A stretch of DNA of 11,715 nucleotides, taken from positions 1 to 11,715 of the forward strand of contig CAJUCG010000093.1 in NCBI GenBank assembly GCA_910585065.1, given 5' to 3'. Made by a program: the position numbers and the translations under genes. The DNA is from an uncultured Lachnospiraceae bacterium. Lineage in GTDB: Bacteria > Bacillota > Clostridia > Lachnospirales > Lachnospiraceae. The notes below the pieces were generated by a model. It was not told where the DNA came from. It was given only the letters and a program-made list of their open reading frames with translations, and searched no databases. Positions 1 to 6,391 of this stretch are shown here, in pieces; the stretch's first letter is position 1; each line of letters starts with the position of its first letter.

Positions 1-338
1 TTCCAATTCCCGAAAGCACAAGATCTATCAATCTTTTTCCAAAATATTGATACAAATACTTTAGCCCCCTAACATTTATTTTTTTATTAAAAAAGGACAG
101 GCTTCGCCATCCCATCAAATATGTATTTTTTATATTCAATACATACTTCATAGATTATCTTGCAAAGTGTATCAAAAAATGGCTTTTCCTCTCTCTTTCT
201 CCAGTCTTCTTATACACTCTCCGCTATAGCTGATACGTAATTGGAATGCGACAACGCGACAATTCTTTATTCGTATCATTTTTACTTTCCTATTTTCTAT
301 TTTTGTTATTTCATCACTTTTTGTTCTATTTAGAGAAG
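1..338. other. AT-rich region downstream of the helicase, no gene seen
   Basis: No convincing gene, RNA gene or strong terminator is visible. On the minus strand this is the 3' flank of the helicase gene. A 7-bp inverted repeat (ATGTATT at 121-127, AATACAT at 138-144) and a T7/A6 dyad near 79-95 are the only structures, and both are too AT-rich to call terminators. A minus-strand frame at 172-390 is rejected because it begins inside the helicase gene and is only a lysine-rich translation of A-rich DNA. Confidence 0.5.
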
Positions 339-2819
339 TTATCTTTTCTCTCCCGTTTTTCCTGCTTGTCTTCCCTGTTTCACACTCCACCGCATTCCGA
401 TCGCCTCTAACCTTTGTATCTGCAGCTGACTCAATGTCCTTTTTTCAATCCCGCCATATGCATATCGCTGATTGGAAATCCATTTCCCCAGCCGATAGCC
501 ATCCTCACAGATATAGGCATTTGGTACTGTGAGATTTCCGGTTTGCAAAAAATAATCTTCTGCATGGGCAAATCCAATCTCCCATGTATTCGGGGATTCC
601 CACACCATACCAATCCCATCAAGCATCCTAACTTGCCAGCTGGCAAGTTTCCCCTCTCTTCGGTTTGCGCGCTGATGAGAAAGCCAAATTTTAAGGCTTT
701 TTCCATTGCCTGATATATAGCGTTTCGGCACGGCAAGATTTCCGTATCTTTGATAAAATTCTTCTGCCTCGCCATATTGTTGCCACCAGGATAACTCCGC
801 CTGGGATTCACCCGGTTTTATTCCGATCGAGAGAAGTTTTTGCTTCTGCTCCTTAGTCAATAATTTTCGCGAAGCTTGTCTACTCGTTTCCTTCTCCTGC
901 TGTCCACCTTTATTTTCTTCTTCCAATTTCGCCTTCTGTTCCCTTATCCAGCGTTCCAGCCAAACTCCTTCAACCACATAATCTCCGGGCATTTTTAAGT
1001 TTCCGTGTTTGTTATAATAATGTTTTGCCAATTCAAAGCGATATTCCCAGGAATCCGGGATCTCCCAGATCATCCCAATTTTAGTCAAACGCATAATCCG
1101 TTCAGTATCGCTCTTTTTTTTCCTTCGTCCGGCTTCTTTCGCAAGTCTTTCTCCCTCTTCCCTCTTTATCCGTTTTTCCATAGTCTTTCCATCTATTTTT
1201 AATTCTTCCTGTTGCATCTTCTCCAAATAATTCTGGTATTTTTCCCTCTGTCTTCGCACCCAGCGACCGAGTTTACAGCCATCCTTAGTCACATAATCCG
1301 CAGGAACTTTTAGATCGCCATGCTCCATAAAATAGTTTTCTGCCAGCAAAAAGTTTCTCTCCCAAGCAATATCCTGTATTCCCTGCCATTGCATTCCAAT
1401 CTCATCAAGTTGTTTTATCTGTATTTCACTTAAAATACCCGCAGTTTTTCCCAAAAAGACTTTTCTCTGTGTCGTAATCCAGGCACCAAGGGAATACCCC
1501 TCCGGTGTGGTATAGTGTGAGGGTACATTAAGATTTCCATATTTTCTGAAATACTCCCGTGCCATCGCATACATTGCTTCCCAGGATGCTCCAAGCGTTT
1601 CGTTTAACTGCATAAATAGCTTTCTGCAATCCTTCACCTCATCGATCATTTGAAAATGCTCATGGACAATCTCGTCCCCTCTGCCGTTAGCGCGAAGGGC
1701 AAAGACCGCGCTATATAATTCTTCCTCCATCGCACCGATACTGCAAAGATTTTCAATATTCATTACGATGTCAAAGATTATCGGTGTTTTCTTTGTTCCT
1801 GCTGCAAGTGCCCGCCCAATCTGCTGCTTATAAATGGTCGGAGAAACAGTTGGACGCAGCAAAATCACTCCATCCACATCATCGATATGAATTCCTTCAT
1901 TTAACATATCAATGCAGTACAAAAGTTTTAAATGTTCGCTCTGATCAGCTTTGAAACGCTGAAATTCCTCTGCGGTTGCAGGATCGTCGGAATATGCAGT
2001 GTAAATATGGGATTCTCTATCCACCTTCGCAAACCATTCCGGGGCAAGTGCCCGCATTTCATTTAAATGATCATAATTGGCACAAAAAACAATATATTTT
2101 CCCGAACCGGACGACATATGTCTTGCAAAAATCTCTTCCAGCCCATCCGCCTTCTCAAGTGCCCGCCTGAGTGCCTGGAGTTCTTTTTCCGCTTTATCGC
2201 GCATTCTTTTATTTTTTATCCGCTGTATTCCCCTCTCATACTTTTGCAGTTGTCTTTGATAGGAATATACGGAAAGCACATAGTTTGGTGCGGGGAGAAT
2301 TCCCCGTACCACAGCAGCTCCAAGAGTCAGCTCCGAGGCAATATTTCCGTCAAAAAGTTCCCATGCCATATCCCTCTGATTATCCAGATAGCGTATGCTT
2401 GTCGCAGAAAGTCCGAGTACGAGTGCCTCCGGATACATTTCCCGCAGGCGATTGGCACCGTCGCCCCACTGGGCAGCTCCACAGCGGTGGAATTCATCTA
2501 ATATAATGTAATCCGGCTTAATATCCGCCAGTTTTTCCCCCTTCATTCGCATCAGTCTTGCATAAGTAATAAATTGTATATTGTCTAATTCCTGACCTCC
2601 TGCCAAAAGCCATTTTTCTTTCTGTGTTTCAAAAATATATTCTGATGGGGAAAGCCAGCATATCTTCTTTTCCTTATTATCCATACAAAGCTGAAACGCA
2701 ATAAAAGATTTTCCCGTTCCGGTCGGATGAACTACTGCCGCCTTTCCCGTCTGTTTCATCATGGAAATTGCCGCCGCATAAGCATTTAGGTTATGTTTGA
2801 ACAAGATATTTTTTCCCAA
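339..2819 (-). CDS. SF2 DEAD/DEAH-like helicase with five C-terminal HA repeats
   Basis: Predicted ATP-dependent nucleic-acid helicase or translocase, 826 residues, cytosolic. Visible motifs: Walker A HPTGTGKS (31-38), Walker B DEFH (108-111), motif III SAT (138-140), a helicase-C half with MLNEGIHIDDVDGV (305-317) and motif VI QQIGRA (332-337). Residues from about 410 to 812 form five helicase-associated (HA, PF03457-like) repeats. Each has a W, a Y or F with GNL/GDL.VP, a LG.W...QR or related stretch, and an IGM.W-like end; they start near 413, 485, 590, 678 and 746. Repeat 3 ends in IGIKPG without the final W. A charged linker (about 540-575) interrupts repeat 2. Translation probably starts at TTG (2817-2819), with GGGAG at 2829-2833 nine bases upstream. 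The same frame stays open about 40 codons further up but holds no usual start codon. The gene stands alone behind an inverted-repeat element that supplies a promoter. HA-repeat helicases are common in Clostridia and Actinobacteria with poorly known roles, so no specific pathway is assigned. Confidence 0.87.
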   Translation of the reverse strand: MGKNILFKHNLNAYAAAISMMKQTGKAAVVHPTGTGKSFIAFQLCMDNKEKKICWLSPSEYIFETQKEKWLLAGGQELDNIQFITYARLMRMKGEKLADIKPDYIILDEFHRCGAAQWGDGANRLREMYPEALVLGLSATSIRYLDNQRDMAWELFDGNIASELTLGAAVVRGILPAPNYVLSVYSYQRQLQKYERGIQRIKNKRMRDKAEKELQALRRALEKADGLEEIFARHMSSGSGKYIVFCANYDHLNEMRALAPEWFAKVDRESHIYTAYSDDPATAEEFQRFKADQSEHLKLLYCIDMLNEGIHIDDVDGVILLRPTVSPTIYKQQIGRALAAGTKKTPIIFDIVMNIENLCSIGAMEEELYSAVFALRANGRGDEIVHEHFQMIDEVKDCRKLFMQLNETLGASWEAMYAMAREYFRKYGNLNVPSHYTTPEGYSLGAWITTQRKVFLGKTAGILSEIQIKQLDEIGMQWQGIQDIAWERNFLLAENYFMEHGDLKVPADYVTKDGCKLGRWVRRQREKYQNYLEKMQQEELKIDGKTMEKRIKREEGERLAKEAGRRKKKSDTERIMRLTKIGMIWEIPDSWEYRFELAKHYYNKHGNLKMPGDYVVEGVWLERWIREQKAKLEEENKGGQQEKETSRQASRKLLTKEQKQKLLSIGIKPGESQAELSWWQQYGEAEEFYQRYGNLAVPKRYISGNGKSLKIWLSHQRANRREGKLASWQVRMLDGIGMVWESPNTWEIGFAHAEDYFLQTGNLTVPNAYICEDGYRLGKWISNQRYAYGGIEKRTLSQLQIQRLEAIGMRWSVKQGRQAGKTGEKR
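630..649. repeat. 20-bp perfect palindrome inside helicase HA repeat 4
   Basis: AACTTGCCAGCTGGCAAGTT reads the same on both strands with no spacer. It lies within codons for a KLASWQV stretch. It has no T-tract on either side, so it is not a terminator. Function unknown; it may be chance. Confidence 0.6.
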
Positions 2820-2828
2820 TTGGCTTTT

Positions 2829-2833
2829 CTCCC
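2829..2833 (-). promoter_or_regulatory. Shine-Dalgarno deciding the TTG start of the helicase
   Basis: The minus strand reads AAGGGAG, nine bases before TTG at 2817-2819. It is the only good site near the first residues that resemble other HA helicases (LFKHNLNAYAAAI), and it is why the TTG start was accepted although no ATG exists in the region. Confidence 0.55.
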
Positions 2834-3029
2834 TTCCGAATACTTTTTGGTTCTTTGTTGCGTTTAGTATGTTTTTACTTGCTTTTTTTGTACTTTTTCT
2901 AATTTTTTCTGGAGGTTCTTTTTGTTTTATAACTTTTTCGACTCAAAATAAAGTCTCTGCAAATATTGGGTTCTCTGTGGATTTTTCTTTTCTAGTTATA
3001 TCTTGTATTGCTAATTTAGATATAAAAGG

Positions 3030-3052
3030 TAATGAATCGTAGCAATGTATGA
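3030..3052 (+). repeat. Left inverted repeat
   Basis: Begins TAATGAATCGTAGC and ends AATGTATGA. It matches the reverse complement of 3447-3469 at all 23 positions; the match breaks at 3029 and 3053. It lies in the predicted leader of the helicase mRNA. Confidence 0.9.
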
Positions 3053-3074
3053 CTGACAAATATTGTAAAAATCA

Positions 3075-3092
3075 TGATAGTCTGTACTATCA
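3075..3092. promoter_or_regulatory. 18-bp dyad just downstream of the helicase promoter
   Basis: Minus strand TGATAGT-ACAG-ACTATCA: two perfect 7-bp arms around 4 bases, beginning about 3 bases after the expected transcription start. It can be a repressor operator, or an RNA hairpin followed by TGATTTTTAC (a weak attenuator). A second small dyad, TCAAC-C-GTTGA (3090-3100), spans the start site between the dyad and the -10 box. Confidence 0.55.
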
Positions 3093-3101
3093 ACCGTTGA
3101 A

Positions 3102-3130
3102 ATTGTATCATAGAATCATCATTTTGTCAA
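3102..3130 (-). promoter_or_regulatory. Near-consensus sigma-A promoter reading toward the helicase
   Basis: On the minus strand a perfect -35 TTGACA (3125-3130) is followed by exactly 17 bases and a -10 TACAAT (3102-3107). The predicted start is near 3095, which leaves a leader of about 275 nt before the TTG codon of the helicase. This is one of the two best promoter matches in the window. No other gene lies downstream of it. Confidence 0.75.
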
Positions 3131-3236
3131 TAAATTTAGAATCTGTTTTTTATCCTGCAAAATTTGTAAATATAAATCTATATAAAATAGCATATATTAT
3201 ATCTAAATTTTTCTTAAAATCTGTATCTTTTTTGTT

Positions 3237-3248
3237 ATTCGCCGTCAA
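3237..3248 (+). repeat. 12-bp direct repeat, copy 1
   Basis: ATTCGCCGTCAA here recurs exactly at 3382-3393. In both places a GTCAA follows 7-8 bases later (GGTGTCAA here, TGGTCAA in copy 2). A partial relative ending in TGGTCAA lies at 3319-3336. The repeats sit inside the inverted-repeat element, 145 bp apart. Confidence 0.75.
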
Positions 3249-3280
3249 AATTGGTGTCAAAATTTATCGAAAAATCCAGT

Positions 3281-3314
3281 AAGAACGACCTATTCTAAAT
3301 TGTAGATCGCTCTT
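3281..3314. terminator. Long hairpin inside the inverted-repeat element
   Basis: Arms at 3281-3292 and 3303-3314 around a 10-base loop. As minus-strand RNA all 12 positions pair, two as G-U; as plus-strand RNA these two are A-C mismatches. A plus-strand T-tract (3313-3319) directly follows, while on the minus strand a T5 run starts six bases after the stem. It is probably a bidirectional terminator isolating the helicase promoter from transcription on either side, but which strand it serves is uncertain. Confidence 0.5.
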
Positions 3315-3381
3315 TTTTTGGCGGTTTTCTGGTCAAGGAGATTGTTCTTAATCCTCTTCTCTATTATTTTAAATTACATGA

Positions 3382-3393
3382 ATTCGCCGTCAA
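3382..3393 (+). repeat. 12-bp direct repeat, copy 2
   Basis: Exact second copy of ATTCGCCGTCAA (see 3237-3248), followed by TTCATGGTCAA. It lies 54 bp from the right inverted repeat. Function unknown; protein-binding sites or decayed subterminal repeats of the element are possible. Confidence 0.75.
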
Positions 3394-3446
3394 TTCATGG
3401 TCAACTTTTCTCAAAAGTCTGTATTTACAAGGATTTTAGGGGTGAA

Positions 3447-3469
3447 TCATACATTGCTACGATTCATTA
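3447..3469 (-). repeat. Right inverted repeat
   Basis: Perfect inverted copy of 3030-3052. With its flank it also forms a local dyad, TGAATC (3443-3448) and GATTCA (3461-3466) separated by 12 bases. The left copy keeps this only partly (TGAATC and GACTGA). Confidence 0.9.
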
Positions 3470-3542
3470 TTTTTTCCCCGGATCTTCCGGTATATATTCT
3501 CTTTTTTAATACAAAAACATCTGCTCATTTATTTTAAAATAT

Positions 3543-3576
3543 AAGGCGATTGCCTTTTTTAACCTACAACCGCCTT
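3543..3576 (-). terminator. Probable terminator of the ABC/two-component operon
   Basis: As minus-strand RNA, AAGGCGGTTG and CAATCGCCTT form a 10-bp stem with one G-U pair around 14 bases, followed by ATATTTTAAAA. On the plus strand the same stem has an A-C mismatch but a better T5 tail. The pairing and the lack of any plus-strand gene favour a role after the histidine kinase, about 170 bp past its stop. Confidence 0.5.
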
Positions 3577-3744
3577 TTTATCCGCTAATTTTATTACTTG
3601 GACAATAATTTTTTAAAGTCCCTGCAAATGTTTCCTCGTCAGCGTATTTCGATAAAGATTATAATTCTATGGTTGTTTCTAAGCTGCACCCTCTGGCTGA
3701 ATACAGACTAGCGCAGATATAATCTCTGCTTCTACTATACCATA
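3577..3744. other. Short 3' flank of the kinase gene, no gene
   Basis: No open frame of note. A weak 5-bp hairpin (GCAGA 3713-3717, TCTGC 3725-3729) lies 16 bases after the kinase stop and lacks a T-tract. Confidence 0.4.
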
Positions 3745-4686
3745 TCATACTCCAAAAGGAAAGTCCTTTTTCTTATCTTTCCCACAACCTGCCTGAAACA
3801 TCACTGTTACAATAAGCCTTGCCTCCCGGTACTCCGCCCAGATCTTTCCCCCCATGCGCACTGTAAAATTCTTTGCGATGGAAAGACCTAATCCGCTGGA
3901 TTTCCTTGCCGTCTCAACAGTAAAAAAACGATCAAAAATCCTTCCGACCGCCACCTCGTTAAGTTCGCCTGCCATATTGGAAAAACAAATCCTTCCATCC
4001 TCATACAGTACCACCTTAAAATCTCCATCGCTATATTTTAATGCGTTTCCAATCAGGTTTTCAAAAATTCTTGCAAGTGCATTTTTATTTACTTCCCGTA
4101 TTACTCTTATTTCGGGCATTTTAATTTCCGGCACAATTCCCCTTGTCGTAAACGCTGCATAAAATGCCGCCAGACTTTCCTCCAGCACATTTCCCATATC
4201 CACAGGCTCAATGCCTAATTCCTCCGGCTTTGTAAGAATCACGGAATACTGAAATAATTCTTCCGTAAGTTCTGTCATCGCGCTAACCCGATTTTCAGTC
4301 AGCTTAAGATAGTGTCTTATCATTTCCGGTCTTTCCTCAAAGGACAGCAGGTGCAGATATCCGCAGATTGCGGTAAGCGGGGTGCGCAGGTCATGGGAAA
4401 TATTGGTGACCGCTTCCTTCAACTCGCGATCCCCCCGCTGATATCTTAATCTTTCTTCTCGAAGTACACGAAGCTGCTGATTAAGTTTCTCCGCTATCGC
4501 GCATACCCATTTATCGCGGGAAGAAACTGTAAGTAAAGTATTTGTATCCATATTAAGATGTTCTTTTAATTCTTCACAGATCCCCTTTATGCTTTTTTTG
4601 ATCAAATATATTTTTATCCCAACAAAAATCAGTACGGTAAGCAATACCCCGCATAGAAAATACAAAAGGAATGCCGGAATGAACAT
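3745..4686 (-). CDS. Sensor histidine kinase of the peptide-resistance module
   Basis: Membrane histidine kinase, 313 residues, expected to phosphorylate the response regulator at 7452-8114. One hydrophobic segment (about 3-28) is followed by a short amphipathic linker, the H-box NISHDLRTPL (H98), the N-box with FENLIGNALKYS (N210), an F-box FDRFF and the G2 box SSGLGLS (about 263-269). The canonical G1 DxGxG is absent and is replaced by SNMAGEL, as in several small kinases of bacteriocin-type systems. There is almost no extracellular part, so sensing probably goes through the membrane or through the transporter. The longest frame begins 6 codons earlier at TTG; the ATG at 4684-4686 is preferred because GAGGGG lies 6 bases upstream. 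The start is 33 bp after the second permease, so the gene is the last of the operon. Confidence 0.88.
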   Translation of the reverse strand: MFIPAFLLYFLCGVLLTVLIFVGIKIYLIKKSIKGICEELKEHLNMDTNTLLTVSSRDKWVCAIAEKLNQQLRVLREERLRYQRGDRELKEAVTNISHDLRTPLTAICGYLHLLSFEERPEMIRHYLKLTENRVSAMTELTEELFQYSVILTKPEELGIEPVDMGNVLEESLAAFYAAFTTRGIVPEIKMPEIRVIREVNKNALARIFENLIGNALKYSDGDFKVVLYEDGRICFSNMAGELNEVAVGRIFDRFFTVETARKSSGLGLSIAKNFTVRMGGKIWAEYREARLIVTVMFQAGCGKDKKKDFPFGV

Positions 4687-4719
4687 CTTTTTCCCCTCTC
4701 TCAATGTTTGCCTAAAATT

Positions 4720-5553
4720 TTATTTTAAGTCCTTTTTCTCAAATAAAAATACTCCAAAAACTGTGATAAAGACCGCTGCAAACACTGAGGAAAGCAGCAT
4801 TCTAACCGGGTGCTGCACCTCGTTTACTGAGAGGCGTATCCCCTGACCAGCGGGGAGGAAATCAACGGCAAAATCAAGAAGATCCCTTATTTTTCCTTCC
4901 ACATACTTTGGATTTGGCACCGGATCACTAAACTGAATACCATCTTTTGTAAGTATTGTATCGCTAATCATTTCTGGCTGGTCTAATTTATTCATCATCA
5001 TACTTGCCATTAAAAGCAATCCAAAAAAGGTCAGAATCGTAATAACTGCACTGATAGATCTGTTTGGTAAAATCATACTAATAAAAGTAAAGACCGCGCA
5101 GAATGTAAGGAGGAACATGATAATGATCAATATATGGCAAAACACAGAAAATCCGCTTATCTTCCATACTCCAAAAGTTGGTATTCCGACCAAGCCGCCC
5201 AAAAATCCCATAAATGTCATAAAAAGCGATGCGAGAAAACTTAGAGCCAAATTGGAAAGATAAATATTTTTTCTTGTATGTCCCCCGATAATCTTGTTGC
5301 GCATTATGCCATCACTGTATTCCGTACTTAAATAGGGCGTGGTAAATACGGCAGCAAATAAACCGATAAATATTGCAAACTGAAAATAATAGTCTTCCAG
5401 AAAATGTGTGCCCACCAGACCGCTTCGCTCCTGCCGGCAGGCGTTCAACATATAAACTATGGCATAGATAAGAAGAATTCCGCTGCTAATCCAAAAAACT
5501 TTATCTCCTAGAAGTCTTACAAAGTTTGCACGAAATAATCTTTTCATTTTCAC
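4720..5553 (-). CDS. ABC transporter permease 2, lantibiotic/bacitracin-resistance type
   Basis: Integral membrane permease of the ABC-2 type, 277 residues, with about six hydrophobic segments (first near 17-36). It pairs with its paralogue and the ATPase at 6392-7318 to move or expel a peptide or lipid-linked antibiotic; the substrate is not readable from sequence. It shares with its neighbour the signatures YSDGIMRNKIIGGHTRKNIYLS-like (cytoplasmic loop) and PNPKY.EGK, LLPAGQG.R near the C-terminus, ending FEKKDLK. Translation begins at GTG (5551-5553): the GTGA overlaps the TGA of the preceding gene by 4 bp, and AAAGGA lies 6 bases upstream. An ATG two codons later is the alternative but has poor spacing. 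Confidence 0.88.
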   Translation of the reverse strand: MKMKRLFRANFVRLLGDKVFWISSGILLIYAIVYMLNACRQERSGLVGTHFLEDYYFQFAIFIGLFAAVFTTPYLSTEYSDGIMRNKIIGGHTRKNIYLSNLALSFLASLFMTFMGFLGGLVGIPTFGVWKISGFSVFCHILIIIMFLLTFCAVFTFISMILPNRSISAVITILTFFGLLLMASMMMNKLDQPEMISDTILTKDGIQFSDPVPNPKYVEGKIRDLLDFAVDFLPAGQGIRLSVNEVQHPVRMLLSSVFAAVFITVFGVFLFEKKDLK

Positions 5554-6383
5554 TTTAAATCCTTTCTTTCAAATTGAAAAATTCCAAAGGCGGTCACAAG
5601 AGTTGCTAGCCCTAGGGAGCAAAGGATCATTCGAACCGGGTGAACTACATCTAAATAAGCTACGCGGTACGCCTGTCCCGCCGGCAAAAGATCCATAATA
5701 AAATCCAGTATTTCGCGCTTTATTCCCTCTATATAGCGCGGATTTGGCATTGGATCGCGGAAATTGACCCCCTCGGCACCAAATGAAATCTCCTGAAATA
5801 CTACGGCTGGCGCATGAAGACTATCAAAAATTTTGATGGCAGCCAAAAACAGGATAAAAAATGACAAAACAGTAAGTACAGCACTAAGTCCCCTGTTTGG
5901 TATCAAAATATTGATCAATACATAGAGCGCGCAAAAACTCAGGGTGAACATTGCGGTAATTAGCAGCCAAAGCAAACATTTTCCCACGCCTATCTTCCAA
6001 ATTCCAAAAGTTGGGAGTCCAATTAGTGCGGTAACTATTCCGACAAGCAGCATCAATAGGGAAGCAAAATAAGTCACCGCAAGCTGAGAAAGATAAATAT
6101 TTTTTCTTTTATGTCCGGCAATAATCTTATTGCGCACGGCTCCGTCACTGTACTCCCGGCTTAAAAAAATCGTGGAAAAAACGGCACTGAACAGCCCGAT
6201 TGCCAGCGCGAACTGAAAATAATAGAAATCAAATTTTAACTCTTCTATAAGCATATCTTCAAGGACATAGTGACAGCATCTCCACATATACAAAAAAATA
6301 TAGACAAACATTACACCCATACATAGCCAAAAGCATTTATTTTTCCAAAGTCTTTTAAAATTTGTATGCAAAAGACAGTTCAT
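5550..6383 (-). CDS. ABC transporter permease 1, lantibiotic/bacitracin-resistance type
   Basis: Integral membrane permease, 277 residues, same length as and clearly homologous to permease 2 (NFKRLWKNK.FWL at the start, YSDGAVRNKIIAGHKRKN loop, PMPNPRYIEG, DLLPAGQAYR, ending FERKDLK). About six hydrophobic segments are present. The ATG at 6381-6383 follows GGGAAG and lies 8 bp after the ATPase stop, so the two genes are cotranscribed. The two permeases most likely form a heterodimer like the E and G subunits of LanFEG systems. Membership in this family is seen in the sequence; the role in resistance to a cell-envelope peptide is inferred from family and context. Confidence 0.88.
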   Translation of the reverse strand: MNCLLHTNFKRLWKNKCFWLCMGVMFVYIFLYMWRCCHYVLEDMLIEELKFDFYYFQFALAIGLFSAVFSTIFLSREYSDGAVRNKIIAGHKRKNIYLSQLAVTYFASLLMLLVGIVTALIGLPTFGIWKIGVGKCLLWLLITAMFTLSFCALYVLINILIPNRGLSAVLTVLSFFILFLAAIKIFDSLHAPAVVFQEISFGAEGVNFRDPMPNPRYIEGIKREILDFIMDLLPAGQAYRVAYLDVVHPVRMILCSLGLATLVTAFGIFQFERKDLK

Positions 6384-6391
6384 TTTCTTCC

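Larger units (their letters stand above)
3030..3469. mobile_element. MITE-like element bounded by perfect 23-bp inverted repeats
   Basis: The 23 bases at 3030-3052 recur exactly inverted at 3447-3469, so the unit is 440 bp end to end. The outermost two bases on each side are TA, as expected if a TA target was duplicated (IS630/Tc1-mariner style); the unique termini would then be 21 bp. No transposase frame is present: the plus-strand frames inside (3049-3282, 3318-3509) have no recognisable protein character and no good ribosome binding site. The interior is very AT-rich and holds a minus-strand promoter, a dyad, a 12-bp direct repeat and a long hairpin. I infer a non-autonomous element. The alternative is a pair of dispersed short repeats (REP-like) inserted independently, or regulatory sites in opposite orientation. 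Confidence 0.45.

Noticed and set aside
172..390. 72-residue minus-strand frame overlapping the end of the helicase gene
   Set aside because: It starts inside the helicase gene in another frame, lacks a ribosome site, and its lysine/isoleucine-rich composition is that of translated A-rich DNA.
2067..2506. Plus-strand frames of 111 and 144 residues within the helicase gene
   Set aside because: They are shadows of the helicase reading frame, whose motifs are clear on the minus strand.
2820..2943. Possible N-terminal extension of the helicase (open frame for about 40 codons after a TGA near 2943)
   Set aside because: It contains no ATG, GTG or TTG codon and its K/N-rich sequence could be a translated leader. 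The TTG at 2817-2819 has a good ribosome site.
2797..3042. 81-residue plus-strand phenylalanine-rich frame resembling a membrane peptide
   Set aside because: It is antisense to an A-rich strand, so the F/L/S-rich translation is expected. It overlaps the helicase start and has no ribosome site.
3049..3282. 77-residue plus-strand frame inside the inverted-repeat element, ending next to a hairpin with a T-tract
   Set aside because: The position before a terminator-like hairpin is suggestive, but there is no ribosome binding site and the composition is that of AT-rich noncoding DNA. All other genes are on the opposite strand.
3030..3469. CRISPR array or tandem-repeat cluster in the gene-free stretch
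   Set aside because: The repeats here are one inverted pair and one direct pair with unequal distances; there are no regularly spaced direct repeats and no cas genes.
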